Both the position numbers and the translations under genes were made by a program. Below, in pieces: positions 43,410 to 53,225 of a DNA stretch of 64,000 bases. The notes beneath the pieces are model-generated. The model was given only the letters and a program-made list of their open reading frames with translations. It had not been told where the DNA came from and searched no databases. Position 1 is the first letter of the stretch. The number at the start of each line of letters is the position of its first letter. The stretch comes from Sphaerisporangium fuscum. GTDB lineage: Bacteria > Actinomycetota > Actinomycetes > Streptosporangiales > Streptosporangiaceae. The stretch spans positions 124,001 through 188,000 of the forward strand of contig NZ_JAHDTF010000013.1 in NCBI RefSeq assembly GCF_018531465.1, given 5' to 3'.

Positions 43410-44231
43410 GTGACCGTTCTCGTCACCGGCGGCCGCGGCTCCGTCGCCCGGCACCTCGTCACCCTGCTGCGCGAGCGAGGCCTGGACGTACGCGCCGCGT
43501 CCAGCGCCCCTACGGACCCCTCGATCGTCAAGTGCGACCTGACCGACCCCGCCACGTTCCCCGCCGCGCTGGCCGGCGTGACGTCGGTGTTCCTCTACGC
43601 CGAGGCTTCCGGCGCCGAGGCCTTCGCCAAGGAGGCGGTGGCCGCGGGGGTGGAGCACGTCGTGCTGCTGTCCTCCTCCGCCGTCCTCGCCCCCGACGCC
43701 GAGACCAACCTCCTCGCCAGGTCCCACCTCGACGTCGAGAAGATCCTCAAGGCCTCCCCGCTGCGCGTCACGGTGCTGCGTCCGGGCACGTTCGCGGGCA
43801 ACGCGAGGGCGTGGTCCTGGCCGATCAGGTCGGGCGCCCCGGTCAGCCTGCCCTTCCCCGGCGCCCACAACGACCCCCTCCACGAGGCCGACCTCGCGGA
43901 GGCGGCCCTCGCCGTGCTCACCGACCCCGGGCTCGGCGGGCGCACGTACACCCTGACGGGACCGCGGTCGATGACCGCGGCCGAGCAGATCGACATCCTC
44001 GCCCGCGTGACGGGTCGCGCCGTCGAGATCAGGCGCGTCACCCGCGAGGAGTGGAAGCGGGAGATGGCCGAGTACATCTCCGACGGGTACGCCGAGGCGC
44101 TGCTGAACTGGATGGAGTACAGCGACGGCCGTCCGATGGAGATCCTCCCGACGGTGGAGGAACTGACCGGTCACCCGGCACGGACGTTCGAGCAGTGGGC
44201 CGAGGAGCACAGGCAGGACTTCACGAGCTGA
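43410..44231 (+). CDS. NmrA-like NAD(P)-binding reductase
   Basis: A 273-residue atypical SDR. TVLVTGGRGSVARHLVTLLRERG is the Rossmann nucleotide loop and LRPGTFAGNARAW matches the substrate-side segment of NmrA/quinone-oxidoreductase-2 type proteins; the classical YxxxK is absent. GTG 43410 has an AAAGGA site 9 nt upstream and fits the family N terminus better than the frame opening at 43284. Likely a redox sensor or quinone reductase. Confidence 0.87.
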   Translation: MTVLVTGGRGSVARHLVTLLRERGLDVRAASSAPTDPSIVKCDLTDPATFPAALAGVTSVFLYAEASGAEAFAKEAVAAGVEHVVLLSSSAVLAPDAETNLLARSHLDVEKILKASPLRVTVLRPGTFAGNARAWSWPIRSGAPVSLPFPGAHNDPLHEADLAEAALAVLTDPGLGGRTYTLTGPRSMTAAEQIDILARVTGRAVEIRRVTREEWKREMAEYISDGYAEALLNWMEYSDGRPMEILPTVEELTGHPARTFEQWAEEHRQDFTS

Positions 44232-44294
44232 GCCGTCGTCCGGTTCCGACGCGAGGACGTCCCCGCCTGCCCGGCAGCGGCAGGCACGTCCCCG

Positions 44295-45044
44295 TCACAG
44301 CAACGACAACTGACCCGACCCGGCGAGCGGATCGCGGCGCTTCCTGAGATGCCGCCACTGGGGCAGGTCGTCGAGGTAGGACCATGACAGCCGGTGGTGC
44401 GGGGTCGGCCCGAGCTCGGCCAGGGCCTGCTGGTGGTCGGGGGCGGGGTAGCCCGCGTTGCCGGCGAAGCCGTACCGCGGGTGCTCCTCGCCGACGGCCG
44501 CCATCATGCGGTCGCGGCGCACCTTGGCGAGCACCGACGCGGCGGCCACGCTCACCGACCGCTGGTCGGCCTTGATCTCGCACCGTACCCGCCAGGGCCT
44601 GCCCAGGAAGTCGTGCTTGCCGTCGAGGATCACCACGTCGGGCCGCGCCGGCAGGCCCTCCAGCGCCCGCACCGCGGCCCGGCGCAGCGCCTCGGTCATG
44701 CCGACCTCGTCGATCTCCTCGGGGCCCGCCTCGCCGAAGGCGTGACCGGCGAGCCAGCCCGGCAGCGTCTCGGCGAACGCCTCGCGGTGGGCGGACGCCA
44801 GCAGCTTGGAGTCGGTCAGCCGCACGGGACGCCCGCCGCGGCCGGGCAGCTCGGGCGGCGGGCCGAGCTCGGTGACCGCCGCGCAGACCACGACCGGCCC
44901 GGCCCACGCGCCCCTGCCCACCTCGTCGACGCCGGCGATCAGCACGGCCCCGGCGGCGCGGAGCTCCTGCTCGATCTCGTATCCGGCGGCACGGCGCGGC
45001 GCGACCCGCTCCGGCCCCTCGAGCCCGGGCAACGCCTCGCTCAT
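44295..45044 (-). CDS. rnhB: Ribonuclease HII
   Basis: A 249-residue RNase HII that removes ribonucleotides from DNA-RNA hybrids. The metal-binding residues are in [15 protein letters not shown] (Asp-Glu pair), VILDGKHDF (third Asp) and the [12 protein letters not shown] segment (fourth, from the neighbouring helix). ATG 45044 has a GGGAGGG site and is preferred over the longer frame from 45110. The C terminus contains [19 protein letters not shown], a typical extension. Confidence 0.95.
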   Translation of the reverse strand: MSEALPGLEGPERVAPRRAAGYEIEQELRAAGAVLIAGVDEVGRGAWAGPVVVCAAVTELGPPPELPGRGGRPVRLTDSKLLASAHREAFAETLPGWLAGHAFGEAGPEEIDEVGMTEALRRAAVRALEGLPARPDVVILDGKHDFLGRPWRVRCEIKADQRSVSVAAASVLAKVRRDRMMAAVGEEHPRYGFAGNAGYPAPDHQQALAELGPTPHHRLSWSYLDDLPQWRHLRKRRDPLAGSGQLSLL

Positions 45045-45135
45045 GACGTCCCTCCCATTCCCCGTACCCCGGCCGGCGGGCCGGCCCCGTACGATCACCG
45101 GGCCCATCATCCCAGCACGGGGACGCCACTCCGCC

Positions 45136-46527
45136 TCACGCGCGGGCGGCCCTGCGCGACGCCTCGGGGGCCGGGGCGATGTTGAGGTTGCGGCGGAAGA
45201 CGTTGTCGGGGTCGTAGGCGCGCTTGACCTCGGTGAGGCGCCGGTGGTCCTGTGCGGTGTACGCGGTGGCGGTCCTCGACGGGTCGGAGAGGAAGTTGAG
45301 GAACGAGCCGCCGGTGGCGTGCGGGCGCAGGGATTCCACCAGGTCGGGCACCCGGGCGTCGACGATGACGGAGAAGCGGGTCGCGCGGTCGCCGACGGGG
45401 CCGGCGTCGGGCGCCGGGCGGGTCAGCGCGCCTCCCCAGTGCCGGATCTCGACGGCCGAGATCGGGGAGCCGTCCCGGGCCTCGGCCTCGACCAGGGCGT
45501 CGATCACCGGGTCGGGCAGTTCCTCGAACAGGTCGAGGTGCCGGCAGGCCGTGCCGCCCATGGCCGCCTTGGCGTAGGGGGTCACCCGGAACTCGTCCAG
45601 CAGGTGGGGTCCGGCGGCCTCGCGCAGCGGCCGCAGCAGCCGCTCGGCGTCCCCGGGGTCCCCGTCGTACATCGCCTTGATCGCCAGCACCCGCCTGCCG
45701 CGCACCGCGGCGGGGACGTCCTCGGTGCCGGGCATGCGCCGCAGCAGGACGGCGGTGCTCATCGCGTCGGGGGCCCCGGCGGCGAAGGCGCGGTAGCGGG
45801 CGAGGGTCTCGGCGGCCCGCTCGATCGGGAAGTACGCGACCCCGGCGTAGACGCTCGTGACCGGGTACAGGCGGAACTCCAGCGAGGTCACCACGCCGAA
45901 GTTGCCGCCGCCTCCGCGCAGCGCCCAGAACAGCTCGGGGTCGCGGTCGGCGCTCGCGGTCACCGTCCCGCCGTCCGCGGTGACCACCTCGGCACGCACC
46001 ACGCTGTCGGCGGCGAAGCCGTGCTCGCGGGCCAGCCATCCGAGCCCGCCGCCGAGGGTGTAGCCGACGACGCCGACCGCCGGGGAGGAGCCCGACAGCG
46101 GCGCGAGGCCGAACGGGGCGGCCGCGGCGAGCACGTCGGCCCACCGGGCGCCCGCGCCGACGCGGGCGACGCGCCGTGCGGGGTCGACCATGACGGCGGC
46201 CATCGCCGAGGTCTTCAGCAGGACGCCGCCGCCGCACGCGACGTGCGTGCCGTGCCCGGTGGCCTGCACGGCGAGCGGCAGACCGTGCTCGCGCGCCGCG
46301 GTCACCGCCGCCCGCACGTCCGCTGGGCCCGTGGCCTCGGCGACGACGGCCGGGCGCGGGTCGATGCTCGGGAACAGCGGCCGGCGCGCCGCCTCGTATC
46401 CCTCCTCGCCGGGCAGGTGCAGCGCCCCGCCGAACCCTCGCCGGAGCCGGCGCCCGACCGCCCCGATGCCGTCGTCCCCGGCGGAAGTCACGGAACGGAC
46501 CTCGTACGGCTGCACCTGAGCGCTCAT
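45136..46527 (-). CDS. FAD-binding oxidoreductase (BBE-like family)
   Basis: A 463-residue flavoenzyme of the berberine-bridge/6-hydroxynicotine oxidase group. The FAD-binding PCMH domain shows [22 protein letters not shown] (the His in GHGTH corresponds to the covalent flavin site in relatives) and [20 protein letters not shown]. The C-terminal BBE block is [16 protein letters not shown] 46527 has a GGGGGA site. No signal peptide is seen. Its upstream region holds a 38-bp motif shared with the SRPBCC gene 1.5 kb away, so both should answer to the same regulator. Confidence 0.88.
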   Translation of the reverse strand: MSAQVQPYEVRSVTSAGDDGIGAVGRRLRRGFGGALHLPGEEGYEAARRPLFPSIDPRPAVVAEATGPADVRAAVTAAREHGLPLAVQATGHGTHVACGGGVLLKTSAMAAVMVDPARRVARVGAGARWADVLAAAAPFGLAPLSGSSPAVGVVGYTLGGGLGWLAREHGFAADSVVRAEVVTADGGTVTASADRDPELFWALRGGGGNFGVVTSLEFRLYPVTSVYAGVAYFPIERAAETLARYRAFAAGAPDAMSTAVLLRRMPGTEDVPAAVRGRRVLAIKAMYDGDPGDAERLLRPLREAAGPHLLDEFRVTPYAKAAMGGTACRHLDLFEELPDPVIDALVEAEARDGSPISAVEIRHWGGALTRPAPDAGPVGDRATRFSVIVDARVPDLVESLRPHATGGSFLNFLSDPSRTATAYTAQDHRRLTEVKRAYDPDNVFRRNLNIAPAPEASRRAARA

Positions 46528-46607
46528 CTGAATATCCCCCTTCGTGCGAATCCCGCCTGGCCGGCGGCCTCGGATGACCGTTGCTTCGAGACATCCGCAG
46601 CCTTCCA

Positions 46608-46645
46608 CCGACAATCTTTCTTGTCAAGGACATTCGATTGTTCGG
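46608..46645 (-). promoter_or_regulatory. 38-bp conserved promoter/operator motif, copy 1
   Basis: A 38-bp element runs from CCGACAATC to GATTGTTCGG, with inverted outer arms and an inner TTGACA -35 box on the minus strand. A second copy of exactly the same length lies at 48167-48204. It stands 81 bp before the FAD oxidoreductase start. The region 46646-46824 beyond it contains no gene. Confidence 0.6.
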
Positions 46646-46824
46646 CCGGACGGCGCCTCACCCCTACGTCGAATCAGGTGAGCGGTTCTCGACATCCGGC
46701 CGGAAGGAAGTTCGCGCGCGCGACGGACGACGGCCCGGAGGGAGAGCGGGGGCGCCGGAACGACGAAGACCGCGTCCGGCGGGGCCGTACGCGGTCGGGA
46801 AACGCTGGGTGGAAGCCTGGGGGC

Positions 46825-47091
46825 CTACGCCGCGCCGGGGGGCAGGGCGTGGCAGGTGCGCAGCTCCCAGTGGCTGATGGCCGGATCGGTGAGCACCTCG
46901 GTCACCATGGCCGCGATCTGCGCGCTGGTGGACTCGTCGGCGGTGTCGACGCGGATGACGATCTCTCCGTTGGCCTGTCTCAGGTCCTTGCGCCATCCGT
47001 CGGGCAGCAGGGCCATGATGCGGATGCCGTCGATCGGGGAAGCGGCCGGCGCGCCTGACGTCGTCTGGCGCATCGTCAGCTCGACCAGCAT
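46825..47091 (-). CDS. Small hypothetical protein, 88 aa, coupled to the upstream peptide gene
   Basis: An 88-residue soluble protein with no recognised family. It starts MLVELTMRQ, the middle has GIRIMALLPDGWRKDLRQAN and EIVIRVDT, and an amphipathic helix (STSAQIAAMVTEVLTD) precedes the C terminus; the pattern suggests a compact alpha/beta fold. ATG 47091 is 9 nt after AAGGAC and is preferred over GTG 47097. It follows a 35-codon gene by only 16 bp on the same strand. It could be a small partner or recognition protein for that peptide; this is inference. Confidence 0.6.
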   Translation of the reverse strand: MLVELTMRQTTSGAPAASPIDGIRIMALLPDGWRKDLRQANGEIVIRVDTADESTSAQIAAMVTEVLTDPAISHWELRTCHALPPGAA

Positions 47092-47107
47092 CGTCACACG
47101 TCCTTGC

Positions 47108-47215
47108 TCAGTCCCAGGTGGTGCCTGGAGTCGTCGTGGTGTAACCGCCTACGCCGATGCTACCGAAAACAAAGGCGGTCGAAGGCGTACCGACGACATC
47201 AGCCGCGTGCGTCAT
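47108..47215 (-). CDS. Putative 35-aa peptide gene, possible RiPP-like or signalling peptide
   Basis: A 35-codon frame starting MTHAADVVGTP and ending GSIGVGGYTTTTPGTTWD. The C-terminal half is Gly/Thr-rich with one Tyr and one Trp and no Cys, as in some modified-peptide cores. Third-position GC is about 70 percent, lower than the neighbours, which is common for precursor peptides. The ribosome site (AAAGAGA) is weak. It is followed after 16 bp by the 88-residue gene, so the two look like one unit. No known RiPP enzyme lies next to it, though a FAD oxidoreductase is 0.6 kb away. The gene may not be real. Confidence 0.4.
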   Translation of the reverse strand: MTHAADVVGTPSTAFVFGSIGVGGYTTTTPGTTWD

Positions 47216-47336
47216 TTCACTGTCTCTTTCGTGCTGTTCGGGGGCCCACCCGCGCGGGGGACGAGGACGGCGATCGCCGTGGAGCCGGCGTCCCACCCTC
47301 CTCGTCGCCCGGGGTGGTGGTCACGGTCTCGGCGGC

Positions 47337-48077
47337 TCAGCCGAACACCTTGCCGAGCCATTCCTGCCAGGCCTGCTCGGTCTTCGCCGGGTCGGCGCCG
47401 TCGGCGAAGATGTGGTGCCCCACGAGCACCGTGTCGTGGAGCCCCTGGACGAACCGGTACAGCCCGTCCCCGCTGCGCACCCCGAGGAACCCGGGGGCGA
47501 CGTAGTCGGCGACGCCCTCGACCGGCTCGAAGCCCTCGGGGGTCAGCCGCACCCGATCTCCCTGCACCACCTCGCCCTCCAGCCCGAGGGCGCGGTGCAG
47601 CCGGGTCCACACCGGCTCCTCACCGCCGGCCTGCGGCCTGGCGGCGAACACCACCAGCGCGAACTGGCCCGGGAAGTGGGTCAGGTACTGGTCGAGCGTG
47701 TGCAGATACATGTCCCAGCCTCTGTTCAACGCCTCGTACTCCTCCTTCCAGCCTTCGCCGAGGACACCGGTCTGTACGAGCCGCAGCACGCTTCCCCTCT
47801 GCCCCCGATCCTCGATCTCGAACTCGAACGCCATGAACATCTCGCCCTCGCCCTCGCCGCGGTAGGCGAAGCGCTTGCGCGGCTCCCAGGCGGTGATCGT
47901 TGCCTCCACCGGGAAGTCGCCGAAGAACTGCACGGCCTTGCCGCCCTCGCGGGGCTCGATCTCGTTGCGGCCGAGGTACCAGGAGTTCAGGCCGGGCCCG
48001 GTGGCGACGGCGTCCCACACCAGCTCGGCGCCGGCCTTGAGCTCGATCTCCTTGCGCAGTTCGAAACGGTGGCTCAT
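47337..48077 (-). CDS. SRPBCC (AHSA1-like) domain protein
   Basis: A 246-residue protein. The first 150 residues form an AHSA1/START-like domain (LRKEIELKAGAELVWDAVATGPGLNSWYLG and GDFPVEATITAWEPRKRFAYR), and the remaining 90 residues may be a second, diverged copy of the fold. ATG 48077 has an AAGGAG site. Such proteins bind hydrophobic ligands or act as cyclases/isomerases in some pathways. A 38-bp element upstream is shared with the FAD oxidoreductase gene. Confidence 0.85.
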   Translation of the reverse strand: MSHRFELRKEIELKAGAELVWDAVATGPGLNSWYLGRNEIEPREGGKAVQFFGDFPVEATITAWEPRKRFAYRGEGEGEMFMAFEFEIEDRGQRGSVLRLVQTGVLGEGWKEEYEALNRGWDMYLHTLDQYLTHFPGQFALVVFAARPQAGGEEPVWTRLHRALGLEGEVVQGDRVRLTPEGFEPVEGVADYVAPGFLGVRSGDGLYRFVQGLHDTVLVGHHIFADGADPAKTEQAWQEWLGKVFG

Positions 48078-48166
48078 CTCGTGACTCCTTGTTCTGTGTC
48101 GTCGTGTCCGTCCGATCCCGGGGCGGTTTCCCGCGGCCCCGATCTCGACCTGACTCAACGTTCTCA

Positions 48167-48204
48167 CCGAACACTTTTTTTGTCAAGACCGATCGAGTTG
48201 TCGG
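48167..48204 (-). promoter_or_regulatory. 38-bp conserved promoter/operator motif, copy 2
   Basis: This element begins CCGAACAC and ends GTTGTCGG, and shares the inner TTTGTCAAG block (TTGACA on the minus strand) and the outer inverted arms with the copy at 46608-46645, over the same 38-bp length. It is 90 bp before the SRPBCC start. Confidence 0.6.
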
Positions 48205-48317
48205 ACTGAGAGACGGCTCAGTCTGCACGGGTTCGTGCAGGTCAACAGGGAAGAGAGAGTTCACCGGGGCGTGTCTCGTGATCCGCGGGTGACCTACCGC
48301 GGCTACCGTCCCGGGCC

Positions 48318-50090
<1,773 letters not shown>

Positions 50091-50099
50091 CCCTCCCCG

Positions 50100-50128
50100 C
50101 GGCCCGCCCGGCGTCCCCGGGCGGGCCG
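50100..50128 (+). terminator. 12-bp hairpin after the 5'-nucleotidase gene
   Basis: CGGCCCGCCCGG and its perfect complement with a 5-nt loop, 9 bp beyond the stop codon. No U tract. Confidence 0.6.
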
Positions 50129-50254
50129 TCCGCGCACATGGGCGGCGGCCGCGGCGGCGAGGACGCGGCCCCGTCACCCGATCGCGTCACACGCCGGCCG
50201 GGAGATCGATCTAACATGGCTGCCTGCGATGTCGGCCGATTCCGGGGAGGCGCC

Positions 50255-51490
50255 GTGACGGGGTCCATCAGCGAGCAGCCCGCTTTACCAGGCGGGATCA
50301 CGGCGTTCCGGCGCGACCCGTACCCCGTGTACGCCCGCGCGCGGCGGACGCCCGGCGTGGTGTACGAGCCGGAGCTGGGCGCGTGGCTGGTCAGCCGGTA
50401 CGACGACGTCCGGGAGGTGCTGCGGCGGCCCGACGACTTCTCCTCGAAAGGGGTCCTGCGGCCGGACGTCCTGCCGGGGCCGCACGCCCTGGCCGAGATG
50501 GCCTCGGCGCCCGGCGGCTCCCCCACCGTGGTGAGCAGCGACGGCGCGGCGCACCAGCGGTACCGCGCGCCGCTGGTCAAGGGCCTGTCCCCCACGCGCG
50601 TCGCCGCGCTGGCGCCGTTCGCCGACGAGCGGGCCGAGGCCCTGGTCGACGGCTTCGCCGAGGACGGCCGCGTGGAGCTGGTGGAGGCGTACGCCAAGCG
50701 GCTGCCCGGCGAGGTGATCGGGCGGGTGCTGGGGCTGGACGCCGGCGACGTGCCGCAGGCACTGTCGGCCAGCCACCGCGCCGAGGAGCTGCTGTTCCAG
50801 CCGATGCCGCCGGACGAGCAGGTGCGGGCGGCGCGCGAGGTGGCGGCGCTGCGGCACGTGTTCGACCGCTACGCGCGAAGCCGCCGCGAGAGCCCGCGCG
50901 ACGACATGATCACCGAGATGGTGCGCGCTCTCGCGCCCGGTGACGGGGAGCCGACGGACGAGCAGCGCAACGAAGTGGTGTCCAACCTGGCCAACTTCCT
51001 GCTCGCCGGCCACCTGACGACGACCGCGCTCATCGGCACCGCCGTGCTGAACCTGCTGCGGCACCGCGACCAGTGGGAGCTGCTGTGCGAGCGTCCCGAG
51101 CTGGCCCCGGCCGCCGTCGAGGAGGCCGCCCGGTTCGACGCCCCCGTGCAGGCGTTCCACCGCACCGTCGCGCGGCCGGTCACGCTCGCGGGGGTCGAGC
51201 TGCCGGCCGGGGCGTCGGTGCTGGTGGCATTCGGCTCGGCGAACCGGGACGAGACGCGCTTCGACCGGCCGGACGTCTTCGACATCACCCGGCGGCCGGT
51301 CCGCCACGTGGCCTTCGGCCACGGGGTGCACGCCTGCCCCGGCTCCCAGCTCGCCCGTGAGCAGGTGCGCGTCACGCTGGAGACGCTGGCGCGCCGCCTG
51401 CCGGGGCTGCGGCTCGCGCCGGGCGAGCCCGTCGTCATGCAGCCCACGCTGATCCACCGGTCCCCGGAGGCGCTCCACCTCGTCTGGTGA
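50255..51490 (+). CDS. Cytochrome P450 (bacterial class I type)
   Basis: A 411-residue soluble P450. The I-helix oxygen-activation motif is LLAGHLTTTALIG (AGxxTT), the K-helix ExxR is in VEEAARFDAP, and the heme-binding loop is FGHGVHACPG with Cys361 as the thiolate ligand. GTG 50255 is chosen because GGGGAGG lies 3-4 nt upstream. No ferredoxin or biosynthetic gene is adjacent, so it probably uses a partner encoded elsewhere, possibly the ferredoxin at 61.7 kb. The substrate is unknown. Confidence 0.92.
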   Translation: MTGSISEQPALPGGITAFRRDPYPVYARARRTPGVVYEPELGAWLVSRYDDVREVLRRPDDFSSKGVLRPDVLPGPHALAEMASAPGGSPTVVSSDGAAHQRYRAPLVKGLSPTRVAALAPFADERAEALVDGFAEDGRVELVEAYAKRLPGEVIGRVLGLDAGDVPQALSASHRAEELLFQPMPPDEQVRAAREVAALRHVFDRYARSRRESPRDDMITEMVRALAPGDGEPTDEQRNEVVSNLANFLLAGHLTTTALIGTAVLNLLRHRDQWELLCERPELAPAAVEEAARFDAPVQAFHRTVARPVTLAGVELPAGASVLVAFGSANRDETRFDRPDVFDITRRPVRHVAFGHGVHACPGSQLAREQVRVTLETLARRLPGLRLAPGEPVVMQPTLIHRSPEALHLVW

Positions 51491-51617
51491 GCCGGCCCCG
51501 CCGCGCCACCGGTTCCGGACCGCGACGACGCGTCCGGCGTCGAGACGGGAACCACCGGCGGCGCACCGGACGTTGCCTGTTCGATCTACTCACGCGGACA
51601 CATCAGGAGAGGAAGCC

Positions 51618-52697
51618 GTGGTCTTCAAAAGGATGCTGGGAGCCCTGGGTGTGGGGGGTCCCTCGGTGGACACGGTCCTGGCCACGCCGCGGGTGCGGCC
51701 CGGCGGGATCCTGACCGGGGAGGTGCGCGTCAAGGGCGGCGACTTCGCCTCCGAGATCGAGTACGTCGCCCTGGGCCTGGTCACCCGCGTGGAGATCGAG
51801 GCCGGCGACGCCGAGCACACCGGCACCACGGAGTTCTTCCACGCCCATGTGTCGGGGCCGTTCCTGCTGGGCGAGGGCGAGTACCGCACCATCCCGTTCC
51901 AGCTGCACGTGCCGTGGGAGACGCCGGTCACCGAGATCCACGGCCGGCACCTGCACGGCGCGTCGGTCGGCGTGCGCACCGAGCTCTCGGTCGCCAAGGC
52001 CGTCGACAAGGGCGACCTCGACCCGGTGTCGGTCGCGCCGCTCCCCTCGCAGGAGCAGGTGCTGGAGGCGTTCGCGCGCCTGGGCTTCCACTTCAGGAGC
52101 GCCGACCTGGAGGCCGGCCACATCCACGGGGTGCACCAGCAACTGCCGTTCTACCAGGAGATCGAGTTCCACCCGCCGGGCGAGTGGGCCGGGCGCGTCA
52201 ACGAGGTCGAGCTCACCTTCGTCGCGAGCCCGGGCGGCCTCGACGTGGTGCTGGAGGCCGACAAGCGGGCCCGCCTGTTCAGCCCCGGTCACGACGTCGT
52301 GGGGCGGTTCCAGGTGACCCACGAGCAGGCGATGCGCATGGACTGGGCGGCCGAGATCGGCCGCTGGCTCGACGGCGTGGCGCACGGCGGCCACCGCGGA
52401 CATCACGTGATGGGCCACGGGCCGTACGACCACCACGGCCACGTCGCGTACGAGCACCACGGCCACCCGCACCACGGGCACGGCGACCACCACGGCCACG
52501 GCGGCCCCGGCTGGGGAGCGGTCGCGGCGGCGGGGGCGGCGGGCCTGGTCGGCGGCTGGGTGGCGGCCGAGGTGGCCGACGAGATCGGCGACTTCTTCGA
52601 GGGGGACGACGACCGCGGCGGCGACGACGGCGGCCTCTTCGGCGGTGACTTCGGGGGCGGCGACTTCGGCGACGGCGGCAACGACGGCGACTGGTAG
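51618..52697 (+). CDS. Spo0M-like sporulation-control protein with His-rich tail
   Basis: A 359-residue protein. The first 245 residues are the Spo0M domain, an arrestin-like fold (VDTVLATPRVRPGGILTGEVRVKGG, then FQLHVPWETPVTEIHGRHLHGASVGVRTEL). Residues about 258-298 are a His/Gly-rich tract with many HHGH units. A hydrophobic Ala/Gly segment (about 302-325) and an acidic Asp/Gly tail follow. Actinobacterial Spo0M proteins often end in Gly/Asp-rich tails, but this His tract could bind Ni, Zn or Cu. GTG 51618 has a GAGAGGA site. Confidence 0.87.
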   Translation: MVFKRMLGALGVGGPSVDTVLATPRVRPGGILTGEVRVKGGDFASEIEYVALGLVTRVEIEAGDAEHTGTTEFFHAHVSGPFLLGEGEYRTIPFQLHVPWETPVTEIHGRHLHGASVGVRTELSVAKAVDKGDLDPVSVAPLPSQEQVLEAFARLGFHFRSADLEAGHIHGVHQQLPFYQEIEFHPPGEWAGRVNEVELTFVASPGGLDVVLEADKRARLFSPGHDVVGRFQVTHEQAMRMDWAAEIGRWLDGVAHGGHRGHHVMGHGPYDHHGHVAYEHHGHPHHGHGDHHGHGGPGWGAVAAAGAAGLVGGWVAAEVADEIGDFFEGDDDRGGDDGGLFGGDFGGGDFGDGGNDGDW

Positions 52698-52708
52698 CCG
52701 GAGCCGAC

Positions 52709-52742
52709 GAGGCGTGCGGGTGAACACTTGCCCGCACGCCTC
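52709..52742 (+). terminator. 12-bp hairpin after the Spo0M gene
   Basis: GAGGCGTGCGGG and CCCGCACGCCTC pair perfectly around a 10-nt loop, 12 bp after the stop codon. Confidence 0.55.
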
Positions 52743-52829
52743 ATTCACGGTGTGTACACCCTTGTGCTCCGGTGTCCGGCAGGAACAGACTGGGGACGGG
52801 TGGTGCGTGCCCACCTCGGGGAGGTCGAG

Positions 52830-53201
52830 ATGCCGTTGACGATACGGCGCGAGAGCCTTCGCGGATTCACCGTCATCACGGTCATCGGCGAAGTCGACAG
52901 GAACGAGACCTCCCGCCTCGGCGCCGACATCGACGAGGCGCTCAGGGAGTTCAGGCCGCGGCTGCTGTTCGACCTGTCCGACATGAGCTTCATCGACTCC
53001 TCGGGCCTGCGTCTGCTGGTGACCGCCTCCGCGAAGGCGCGCAGGTGCGGTGGCACCTGCGCGCTGTGCAGCCTCTGCCCGACCCCCAAGAAAATCATGA
53101 ACCTGACGGGGCTGGCGGCGGCGTTCGACATCTACCCGACGATGGCCGCGGCCCTGGAAGGCGGCCCGCTGGAGAGCGCCGCCTCCCGTGCCCTTCCCTG
53201 A
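52830..53201 (+). CDS. STAS-domain anti-sigma factor antagonist
   Basis: A 123-residue STAS protein of the SpoIIAA/BldG type. TVIGEVDRNETSRLGADIDEAL and LLFDLSDMSFIDSSGLRLLV are the two core blocks; Ser57 or Ser58 in DSSGL is the phosphorylation site by which a cognate anti-sigma kinase would switch it off. ATG 52830 has a GGGGAGG site and is preferred over the frame opening at 52728. No anti-sigma kinase or sigma factor gene is adjacent, so partners are elsewhere. Confidence 0.9.
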   Translation: MPLTIRRESLRGFTVITVIGEVDRNETSRLGADIDEALREFRPRLLFDLSDMSFIDSSGLRLLVTASAKARRCGGTCALCSLCPTPKKIMNLTGLAAAFDIYPTMAAALEGGPLESAASRALP

Positions 53202-53225
53202 CCGCGCGCGGCTCCGGGGCGGCGC

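Noticed and set aside
47108-47215. The 35-aa peptide as a lasso or lanthipeptide precursor
   Set aside because: There is no Asp/Glu at core positions 7-9 after a plausible Gly1, no Cys for thioether rings, and no lasso or lanthipeptide maturation genes nearby.
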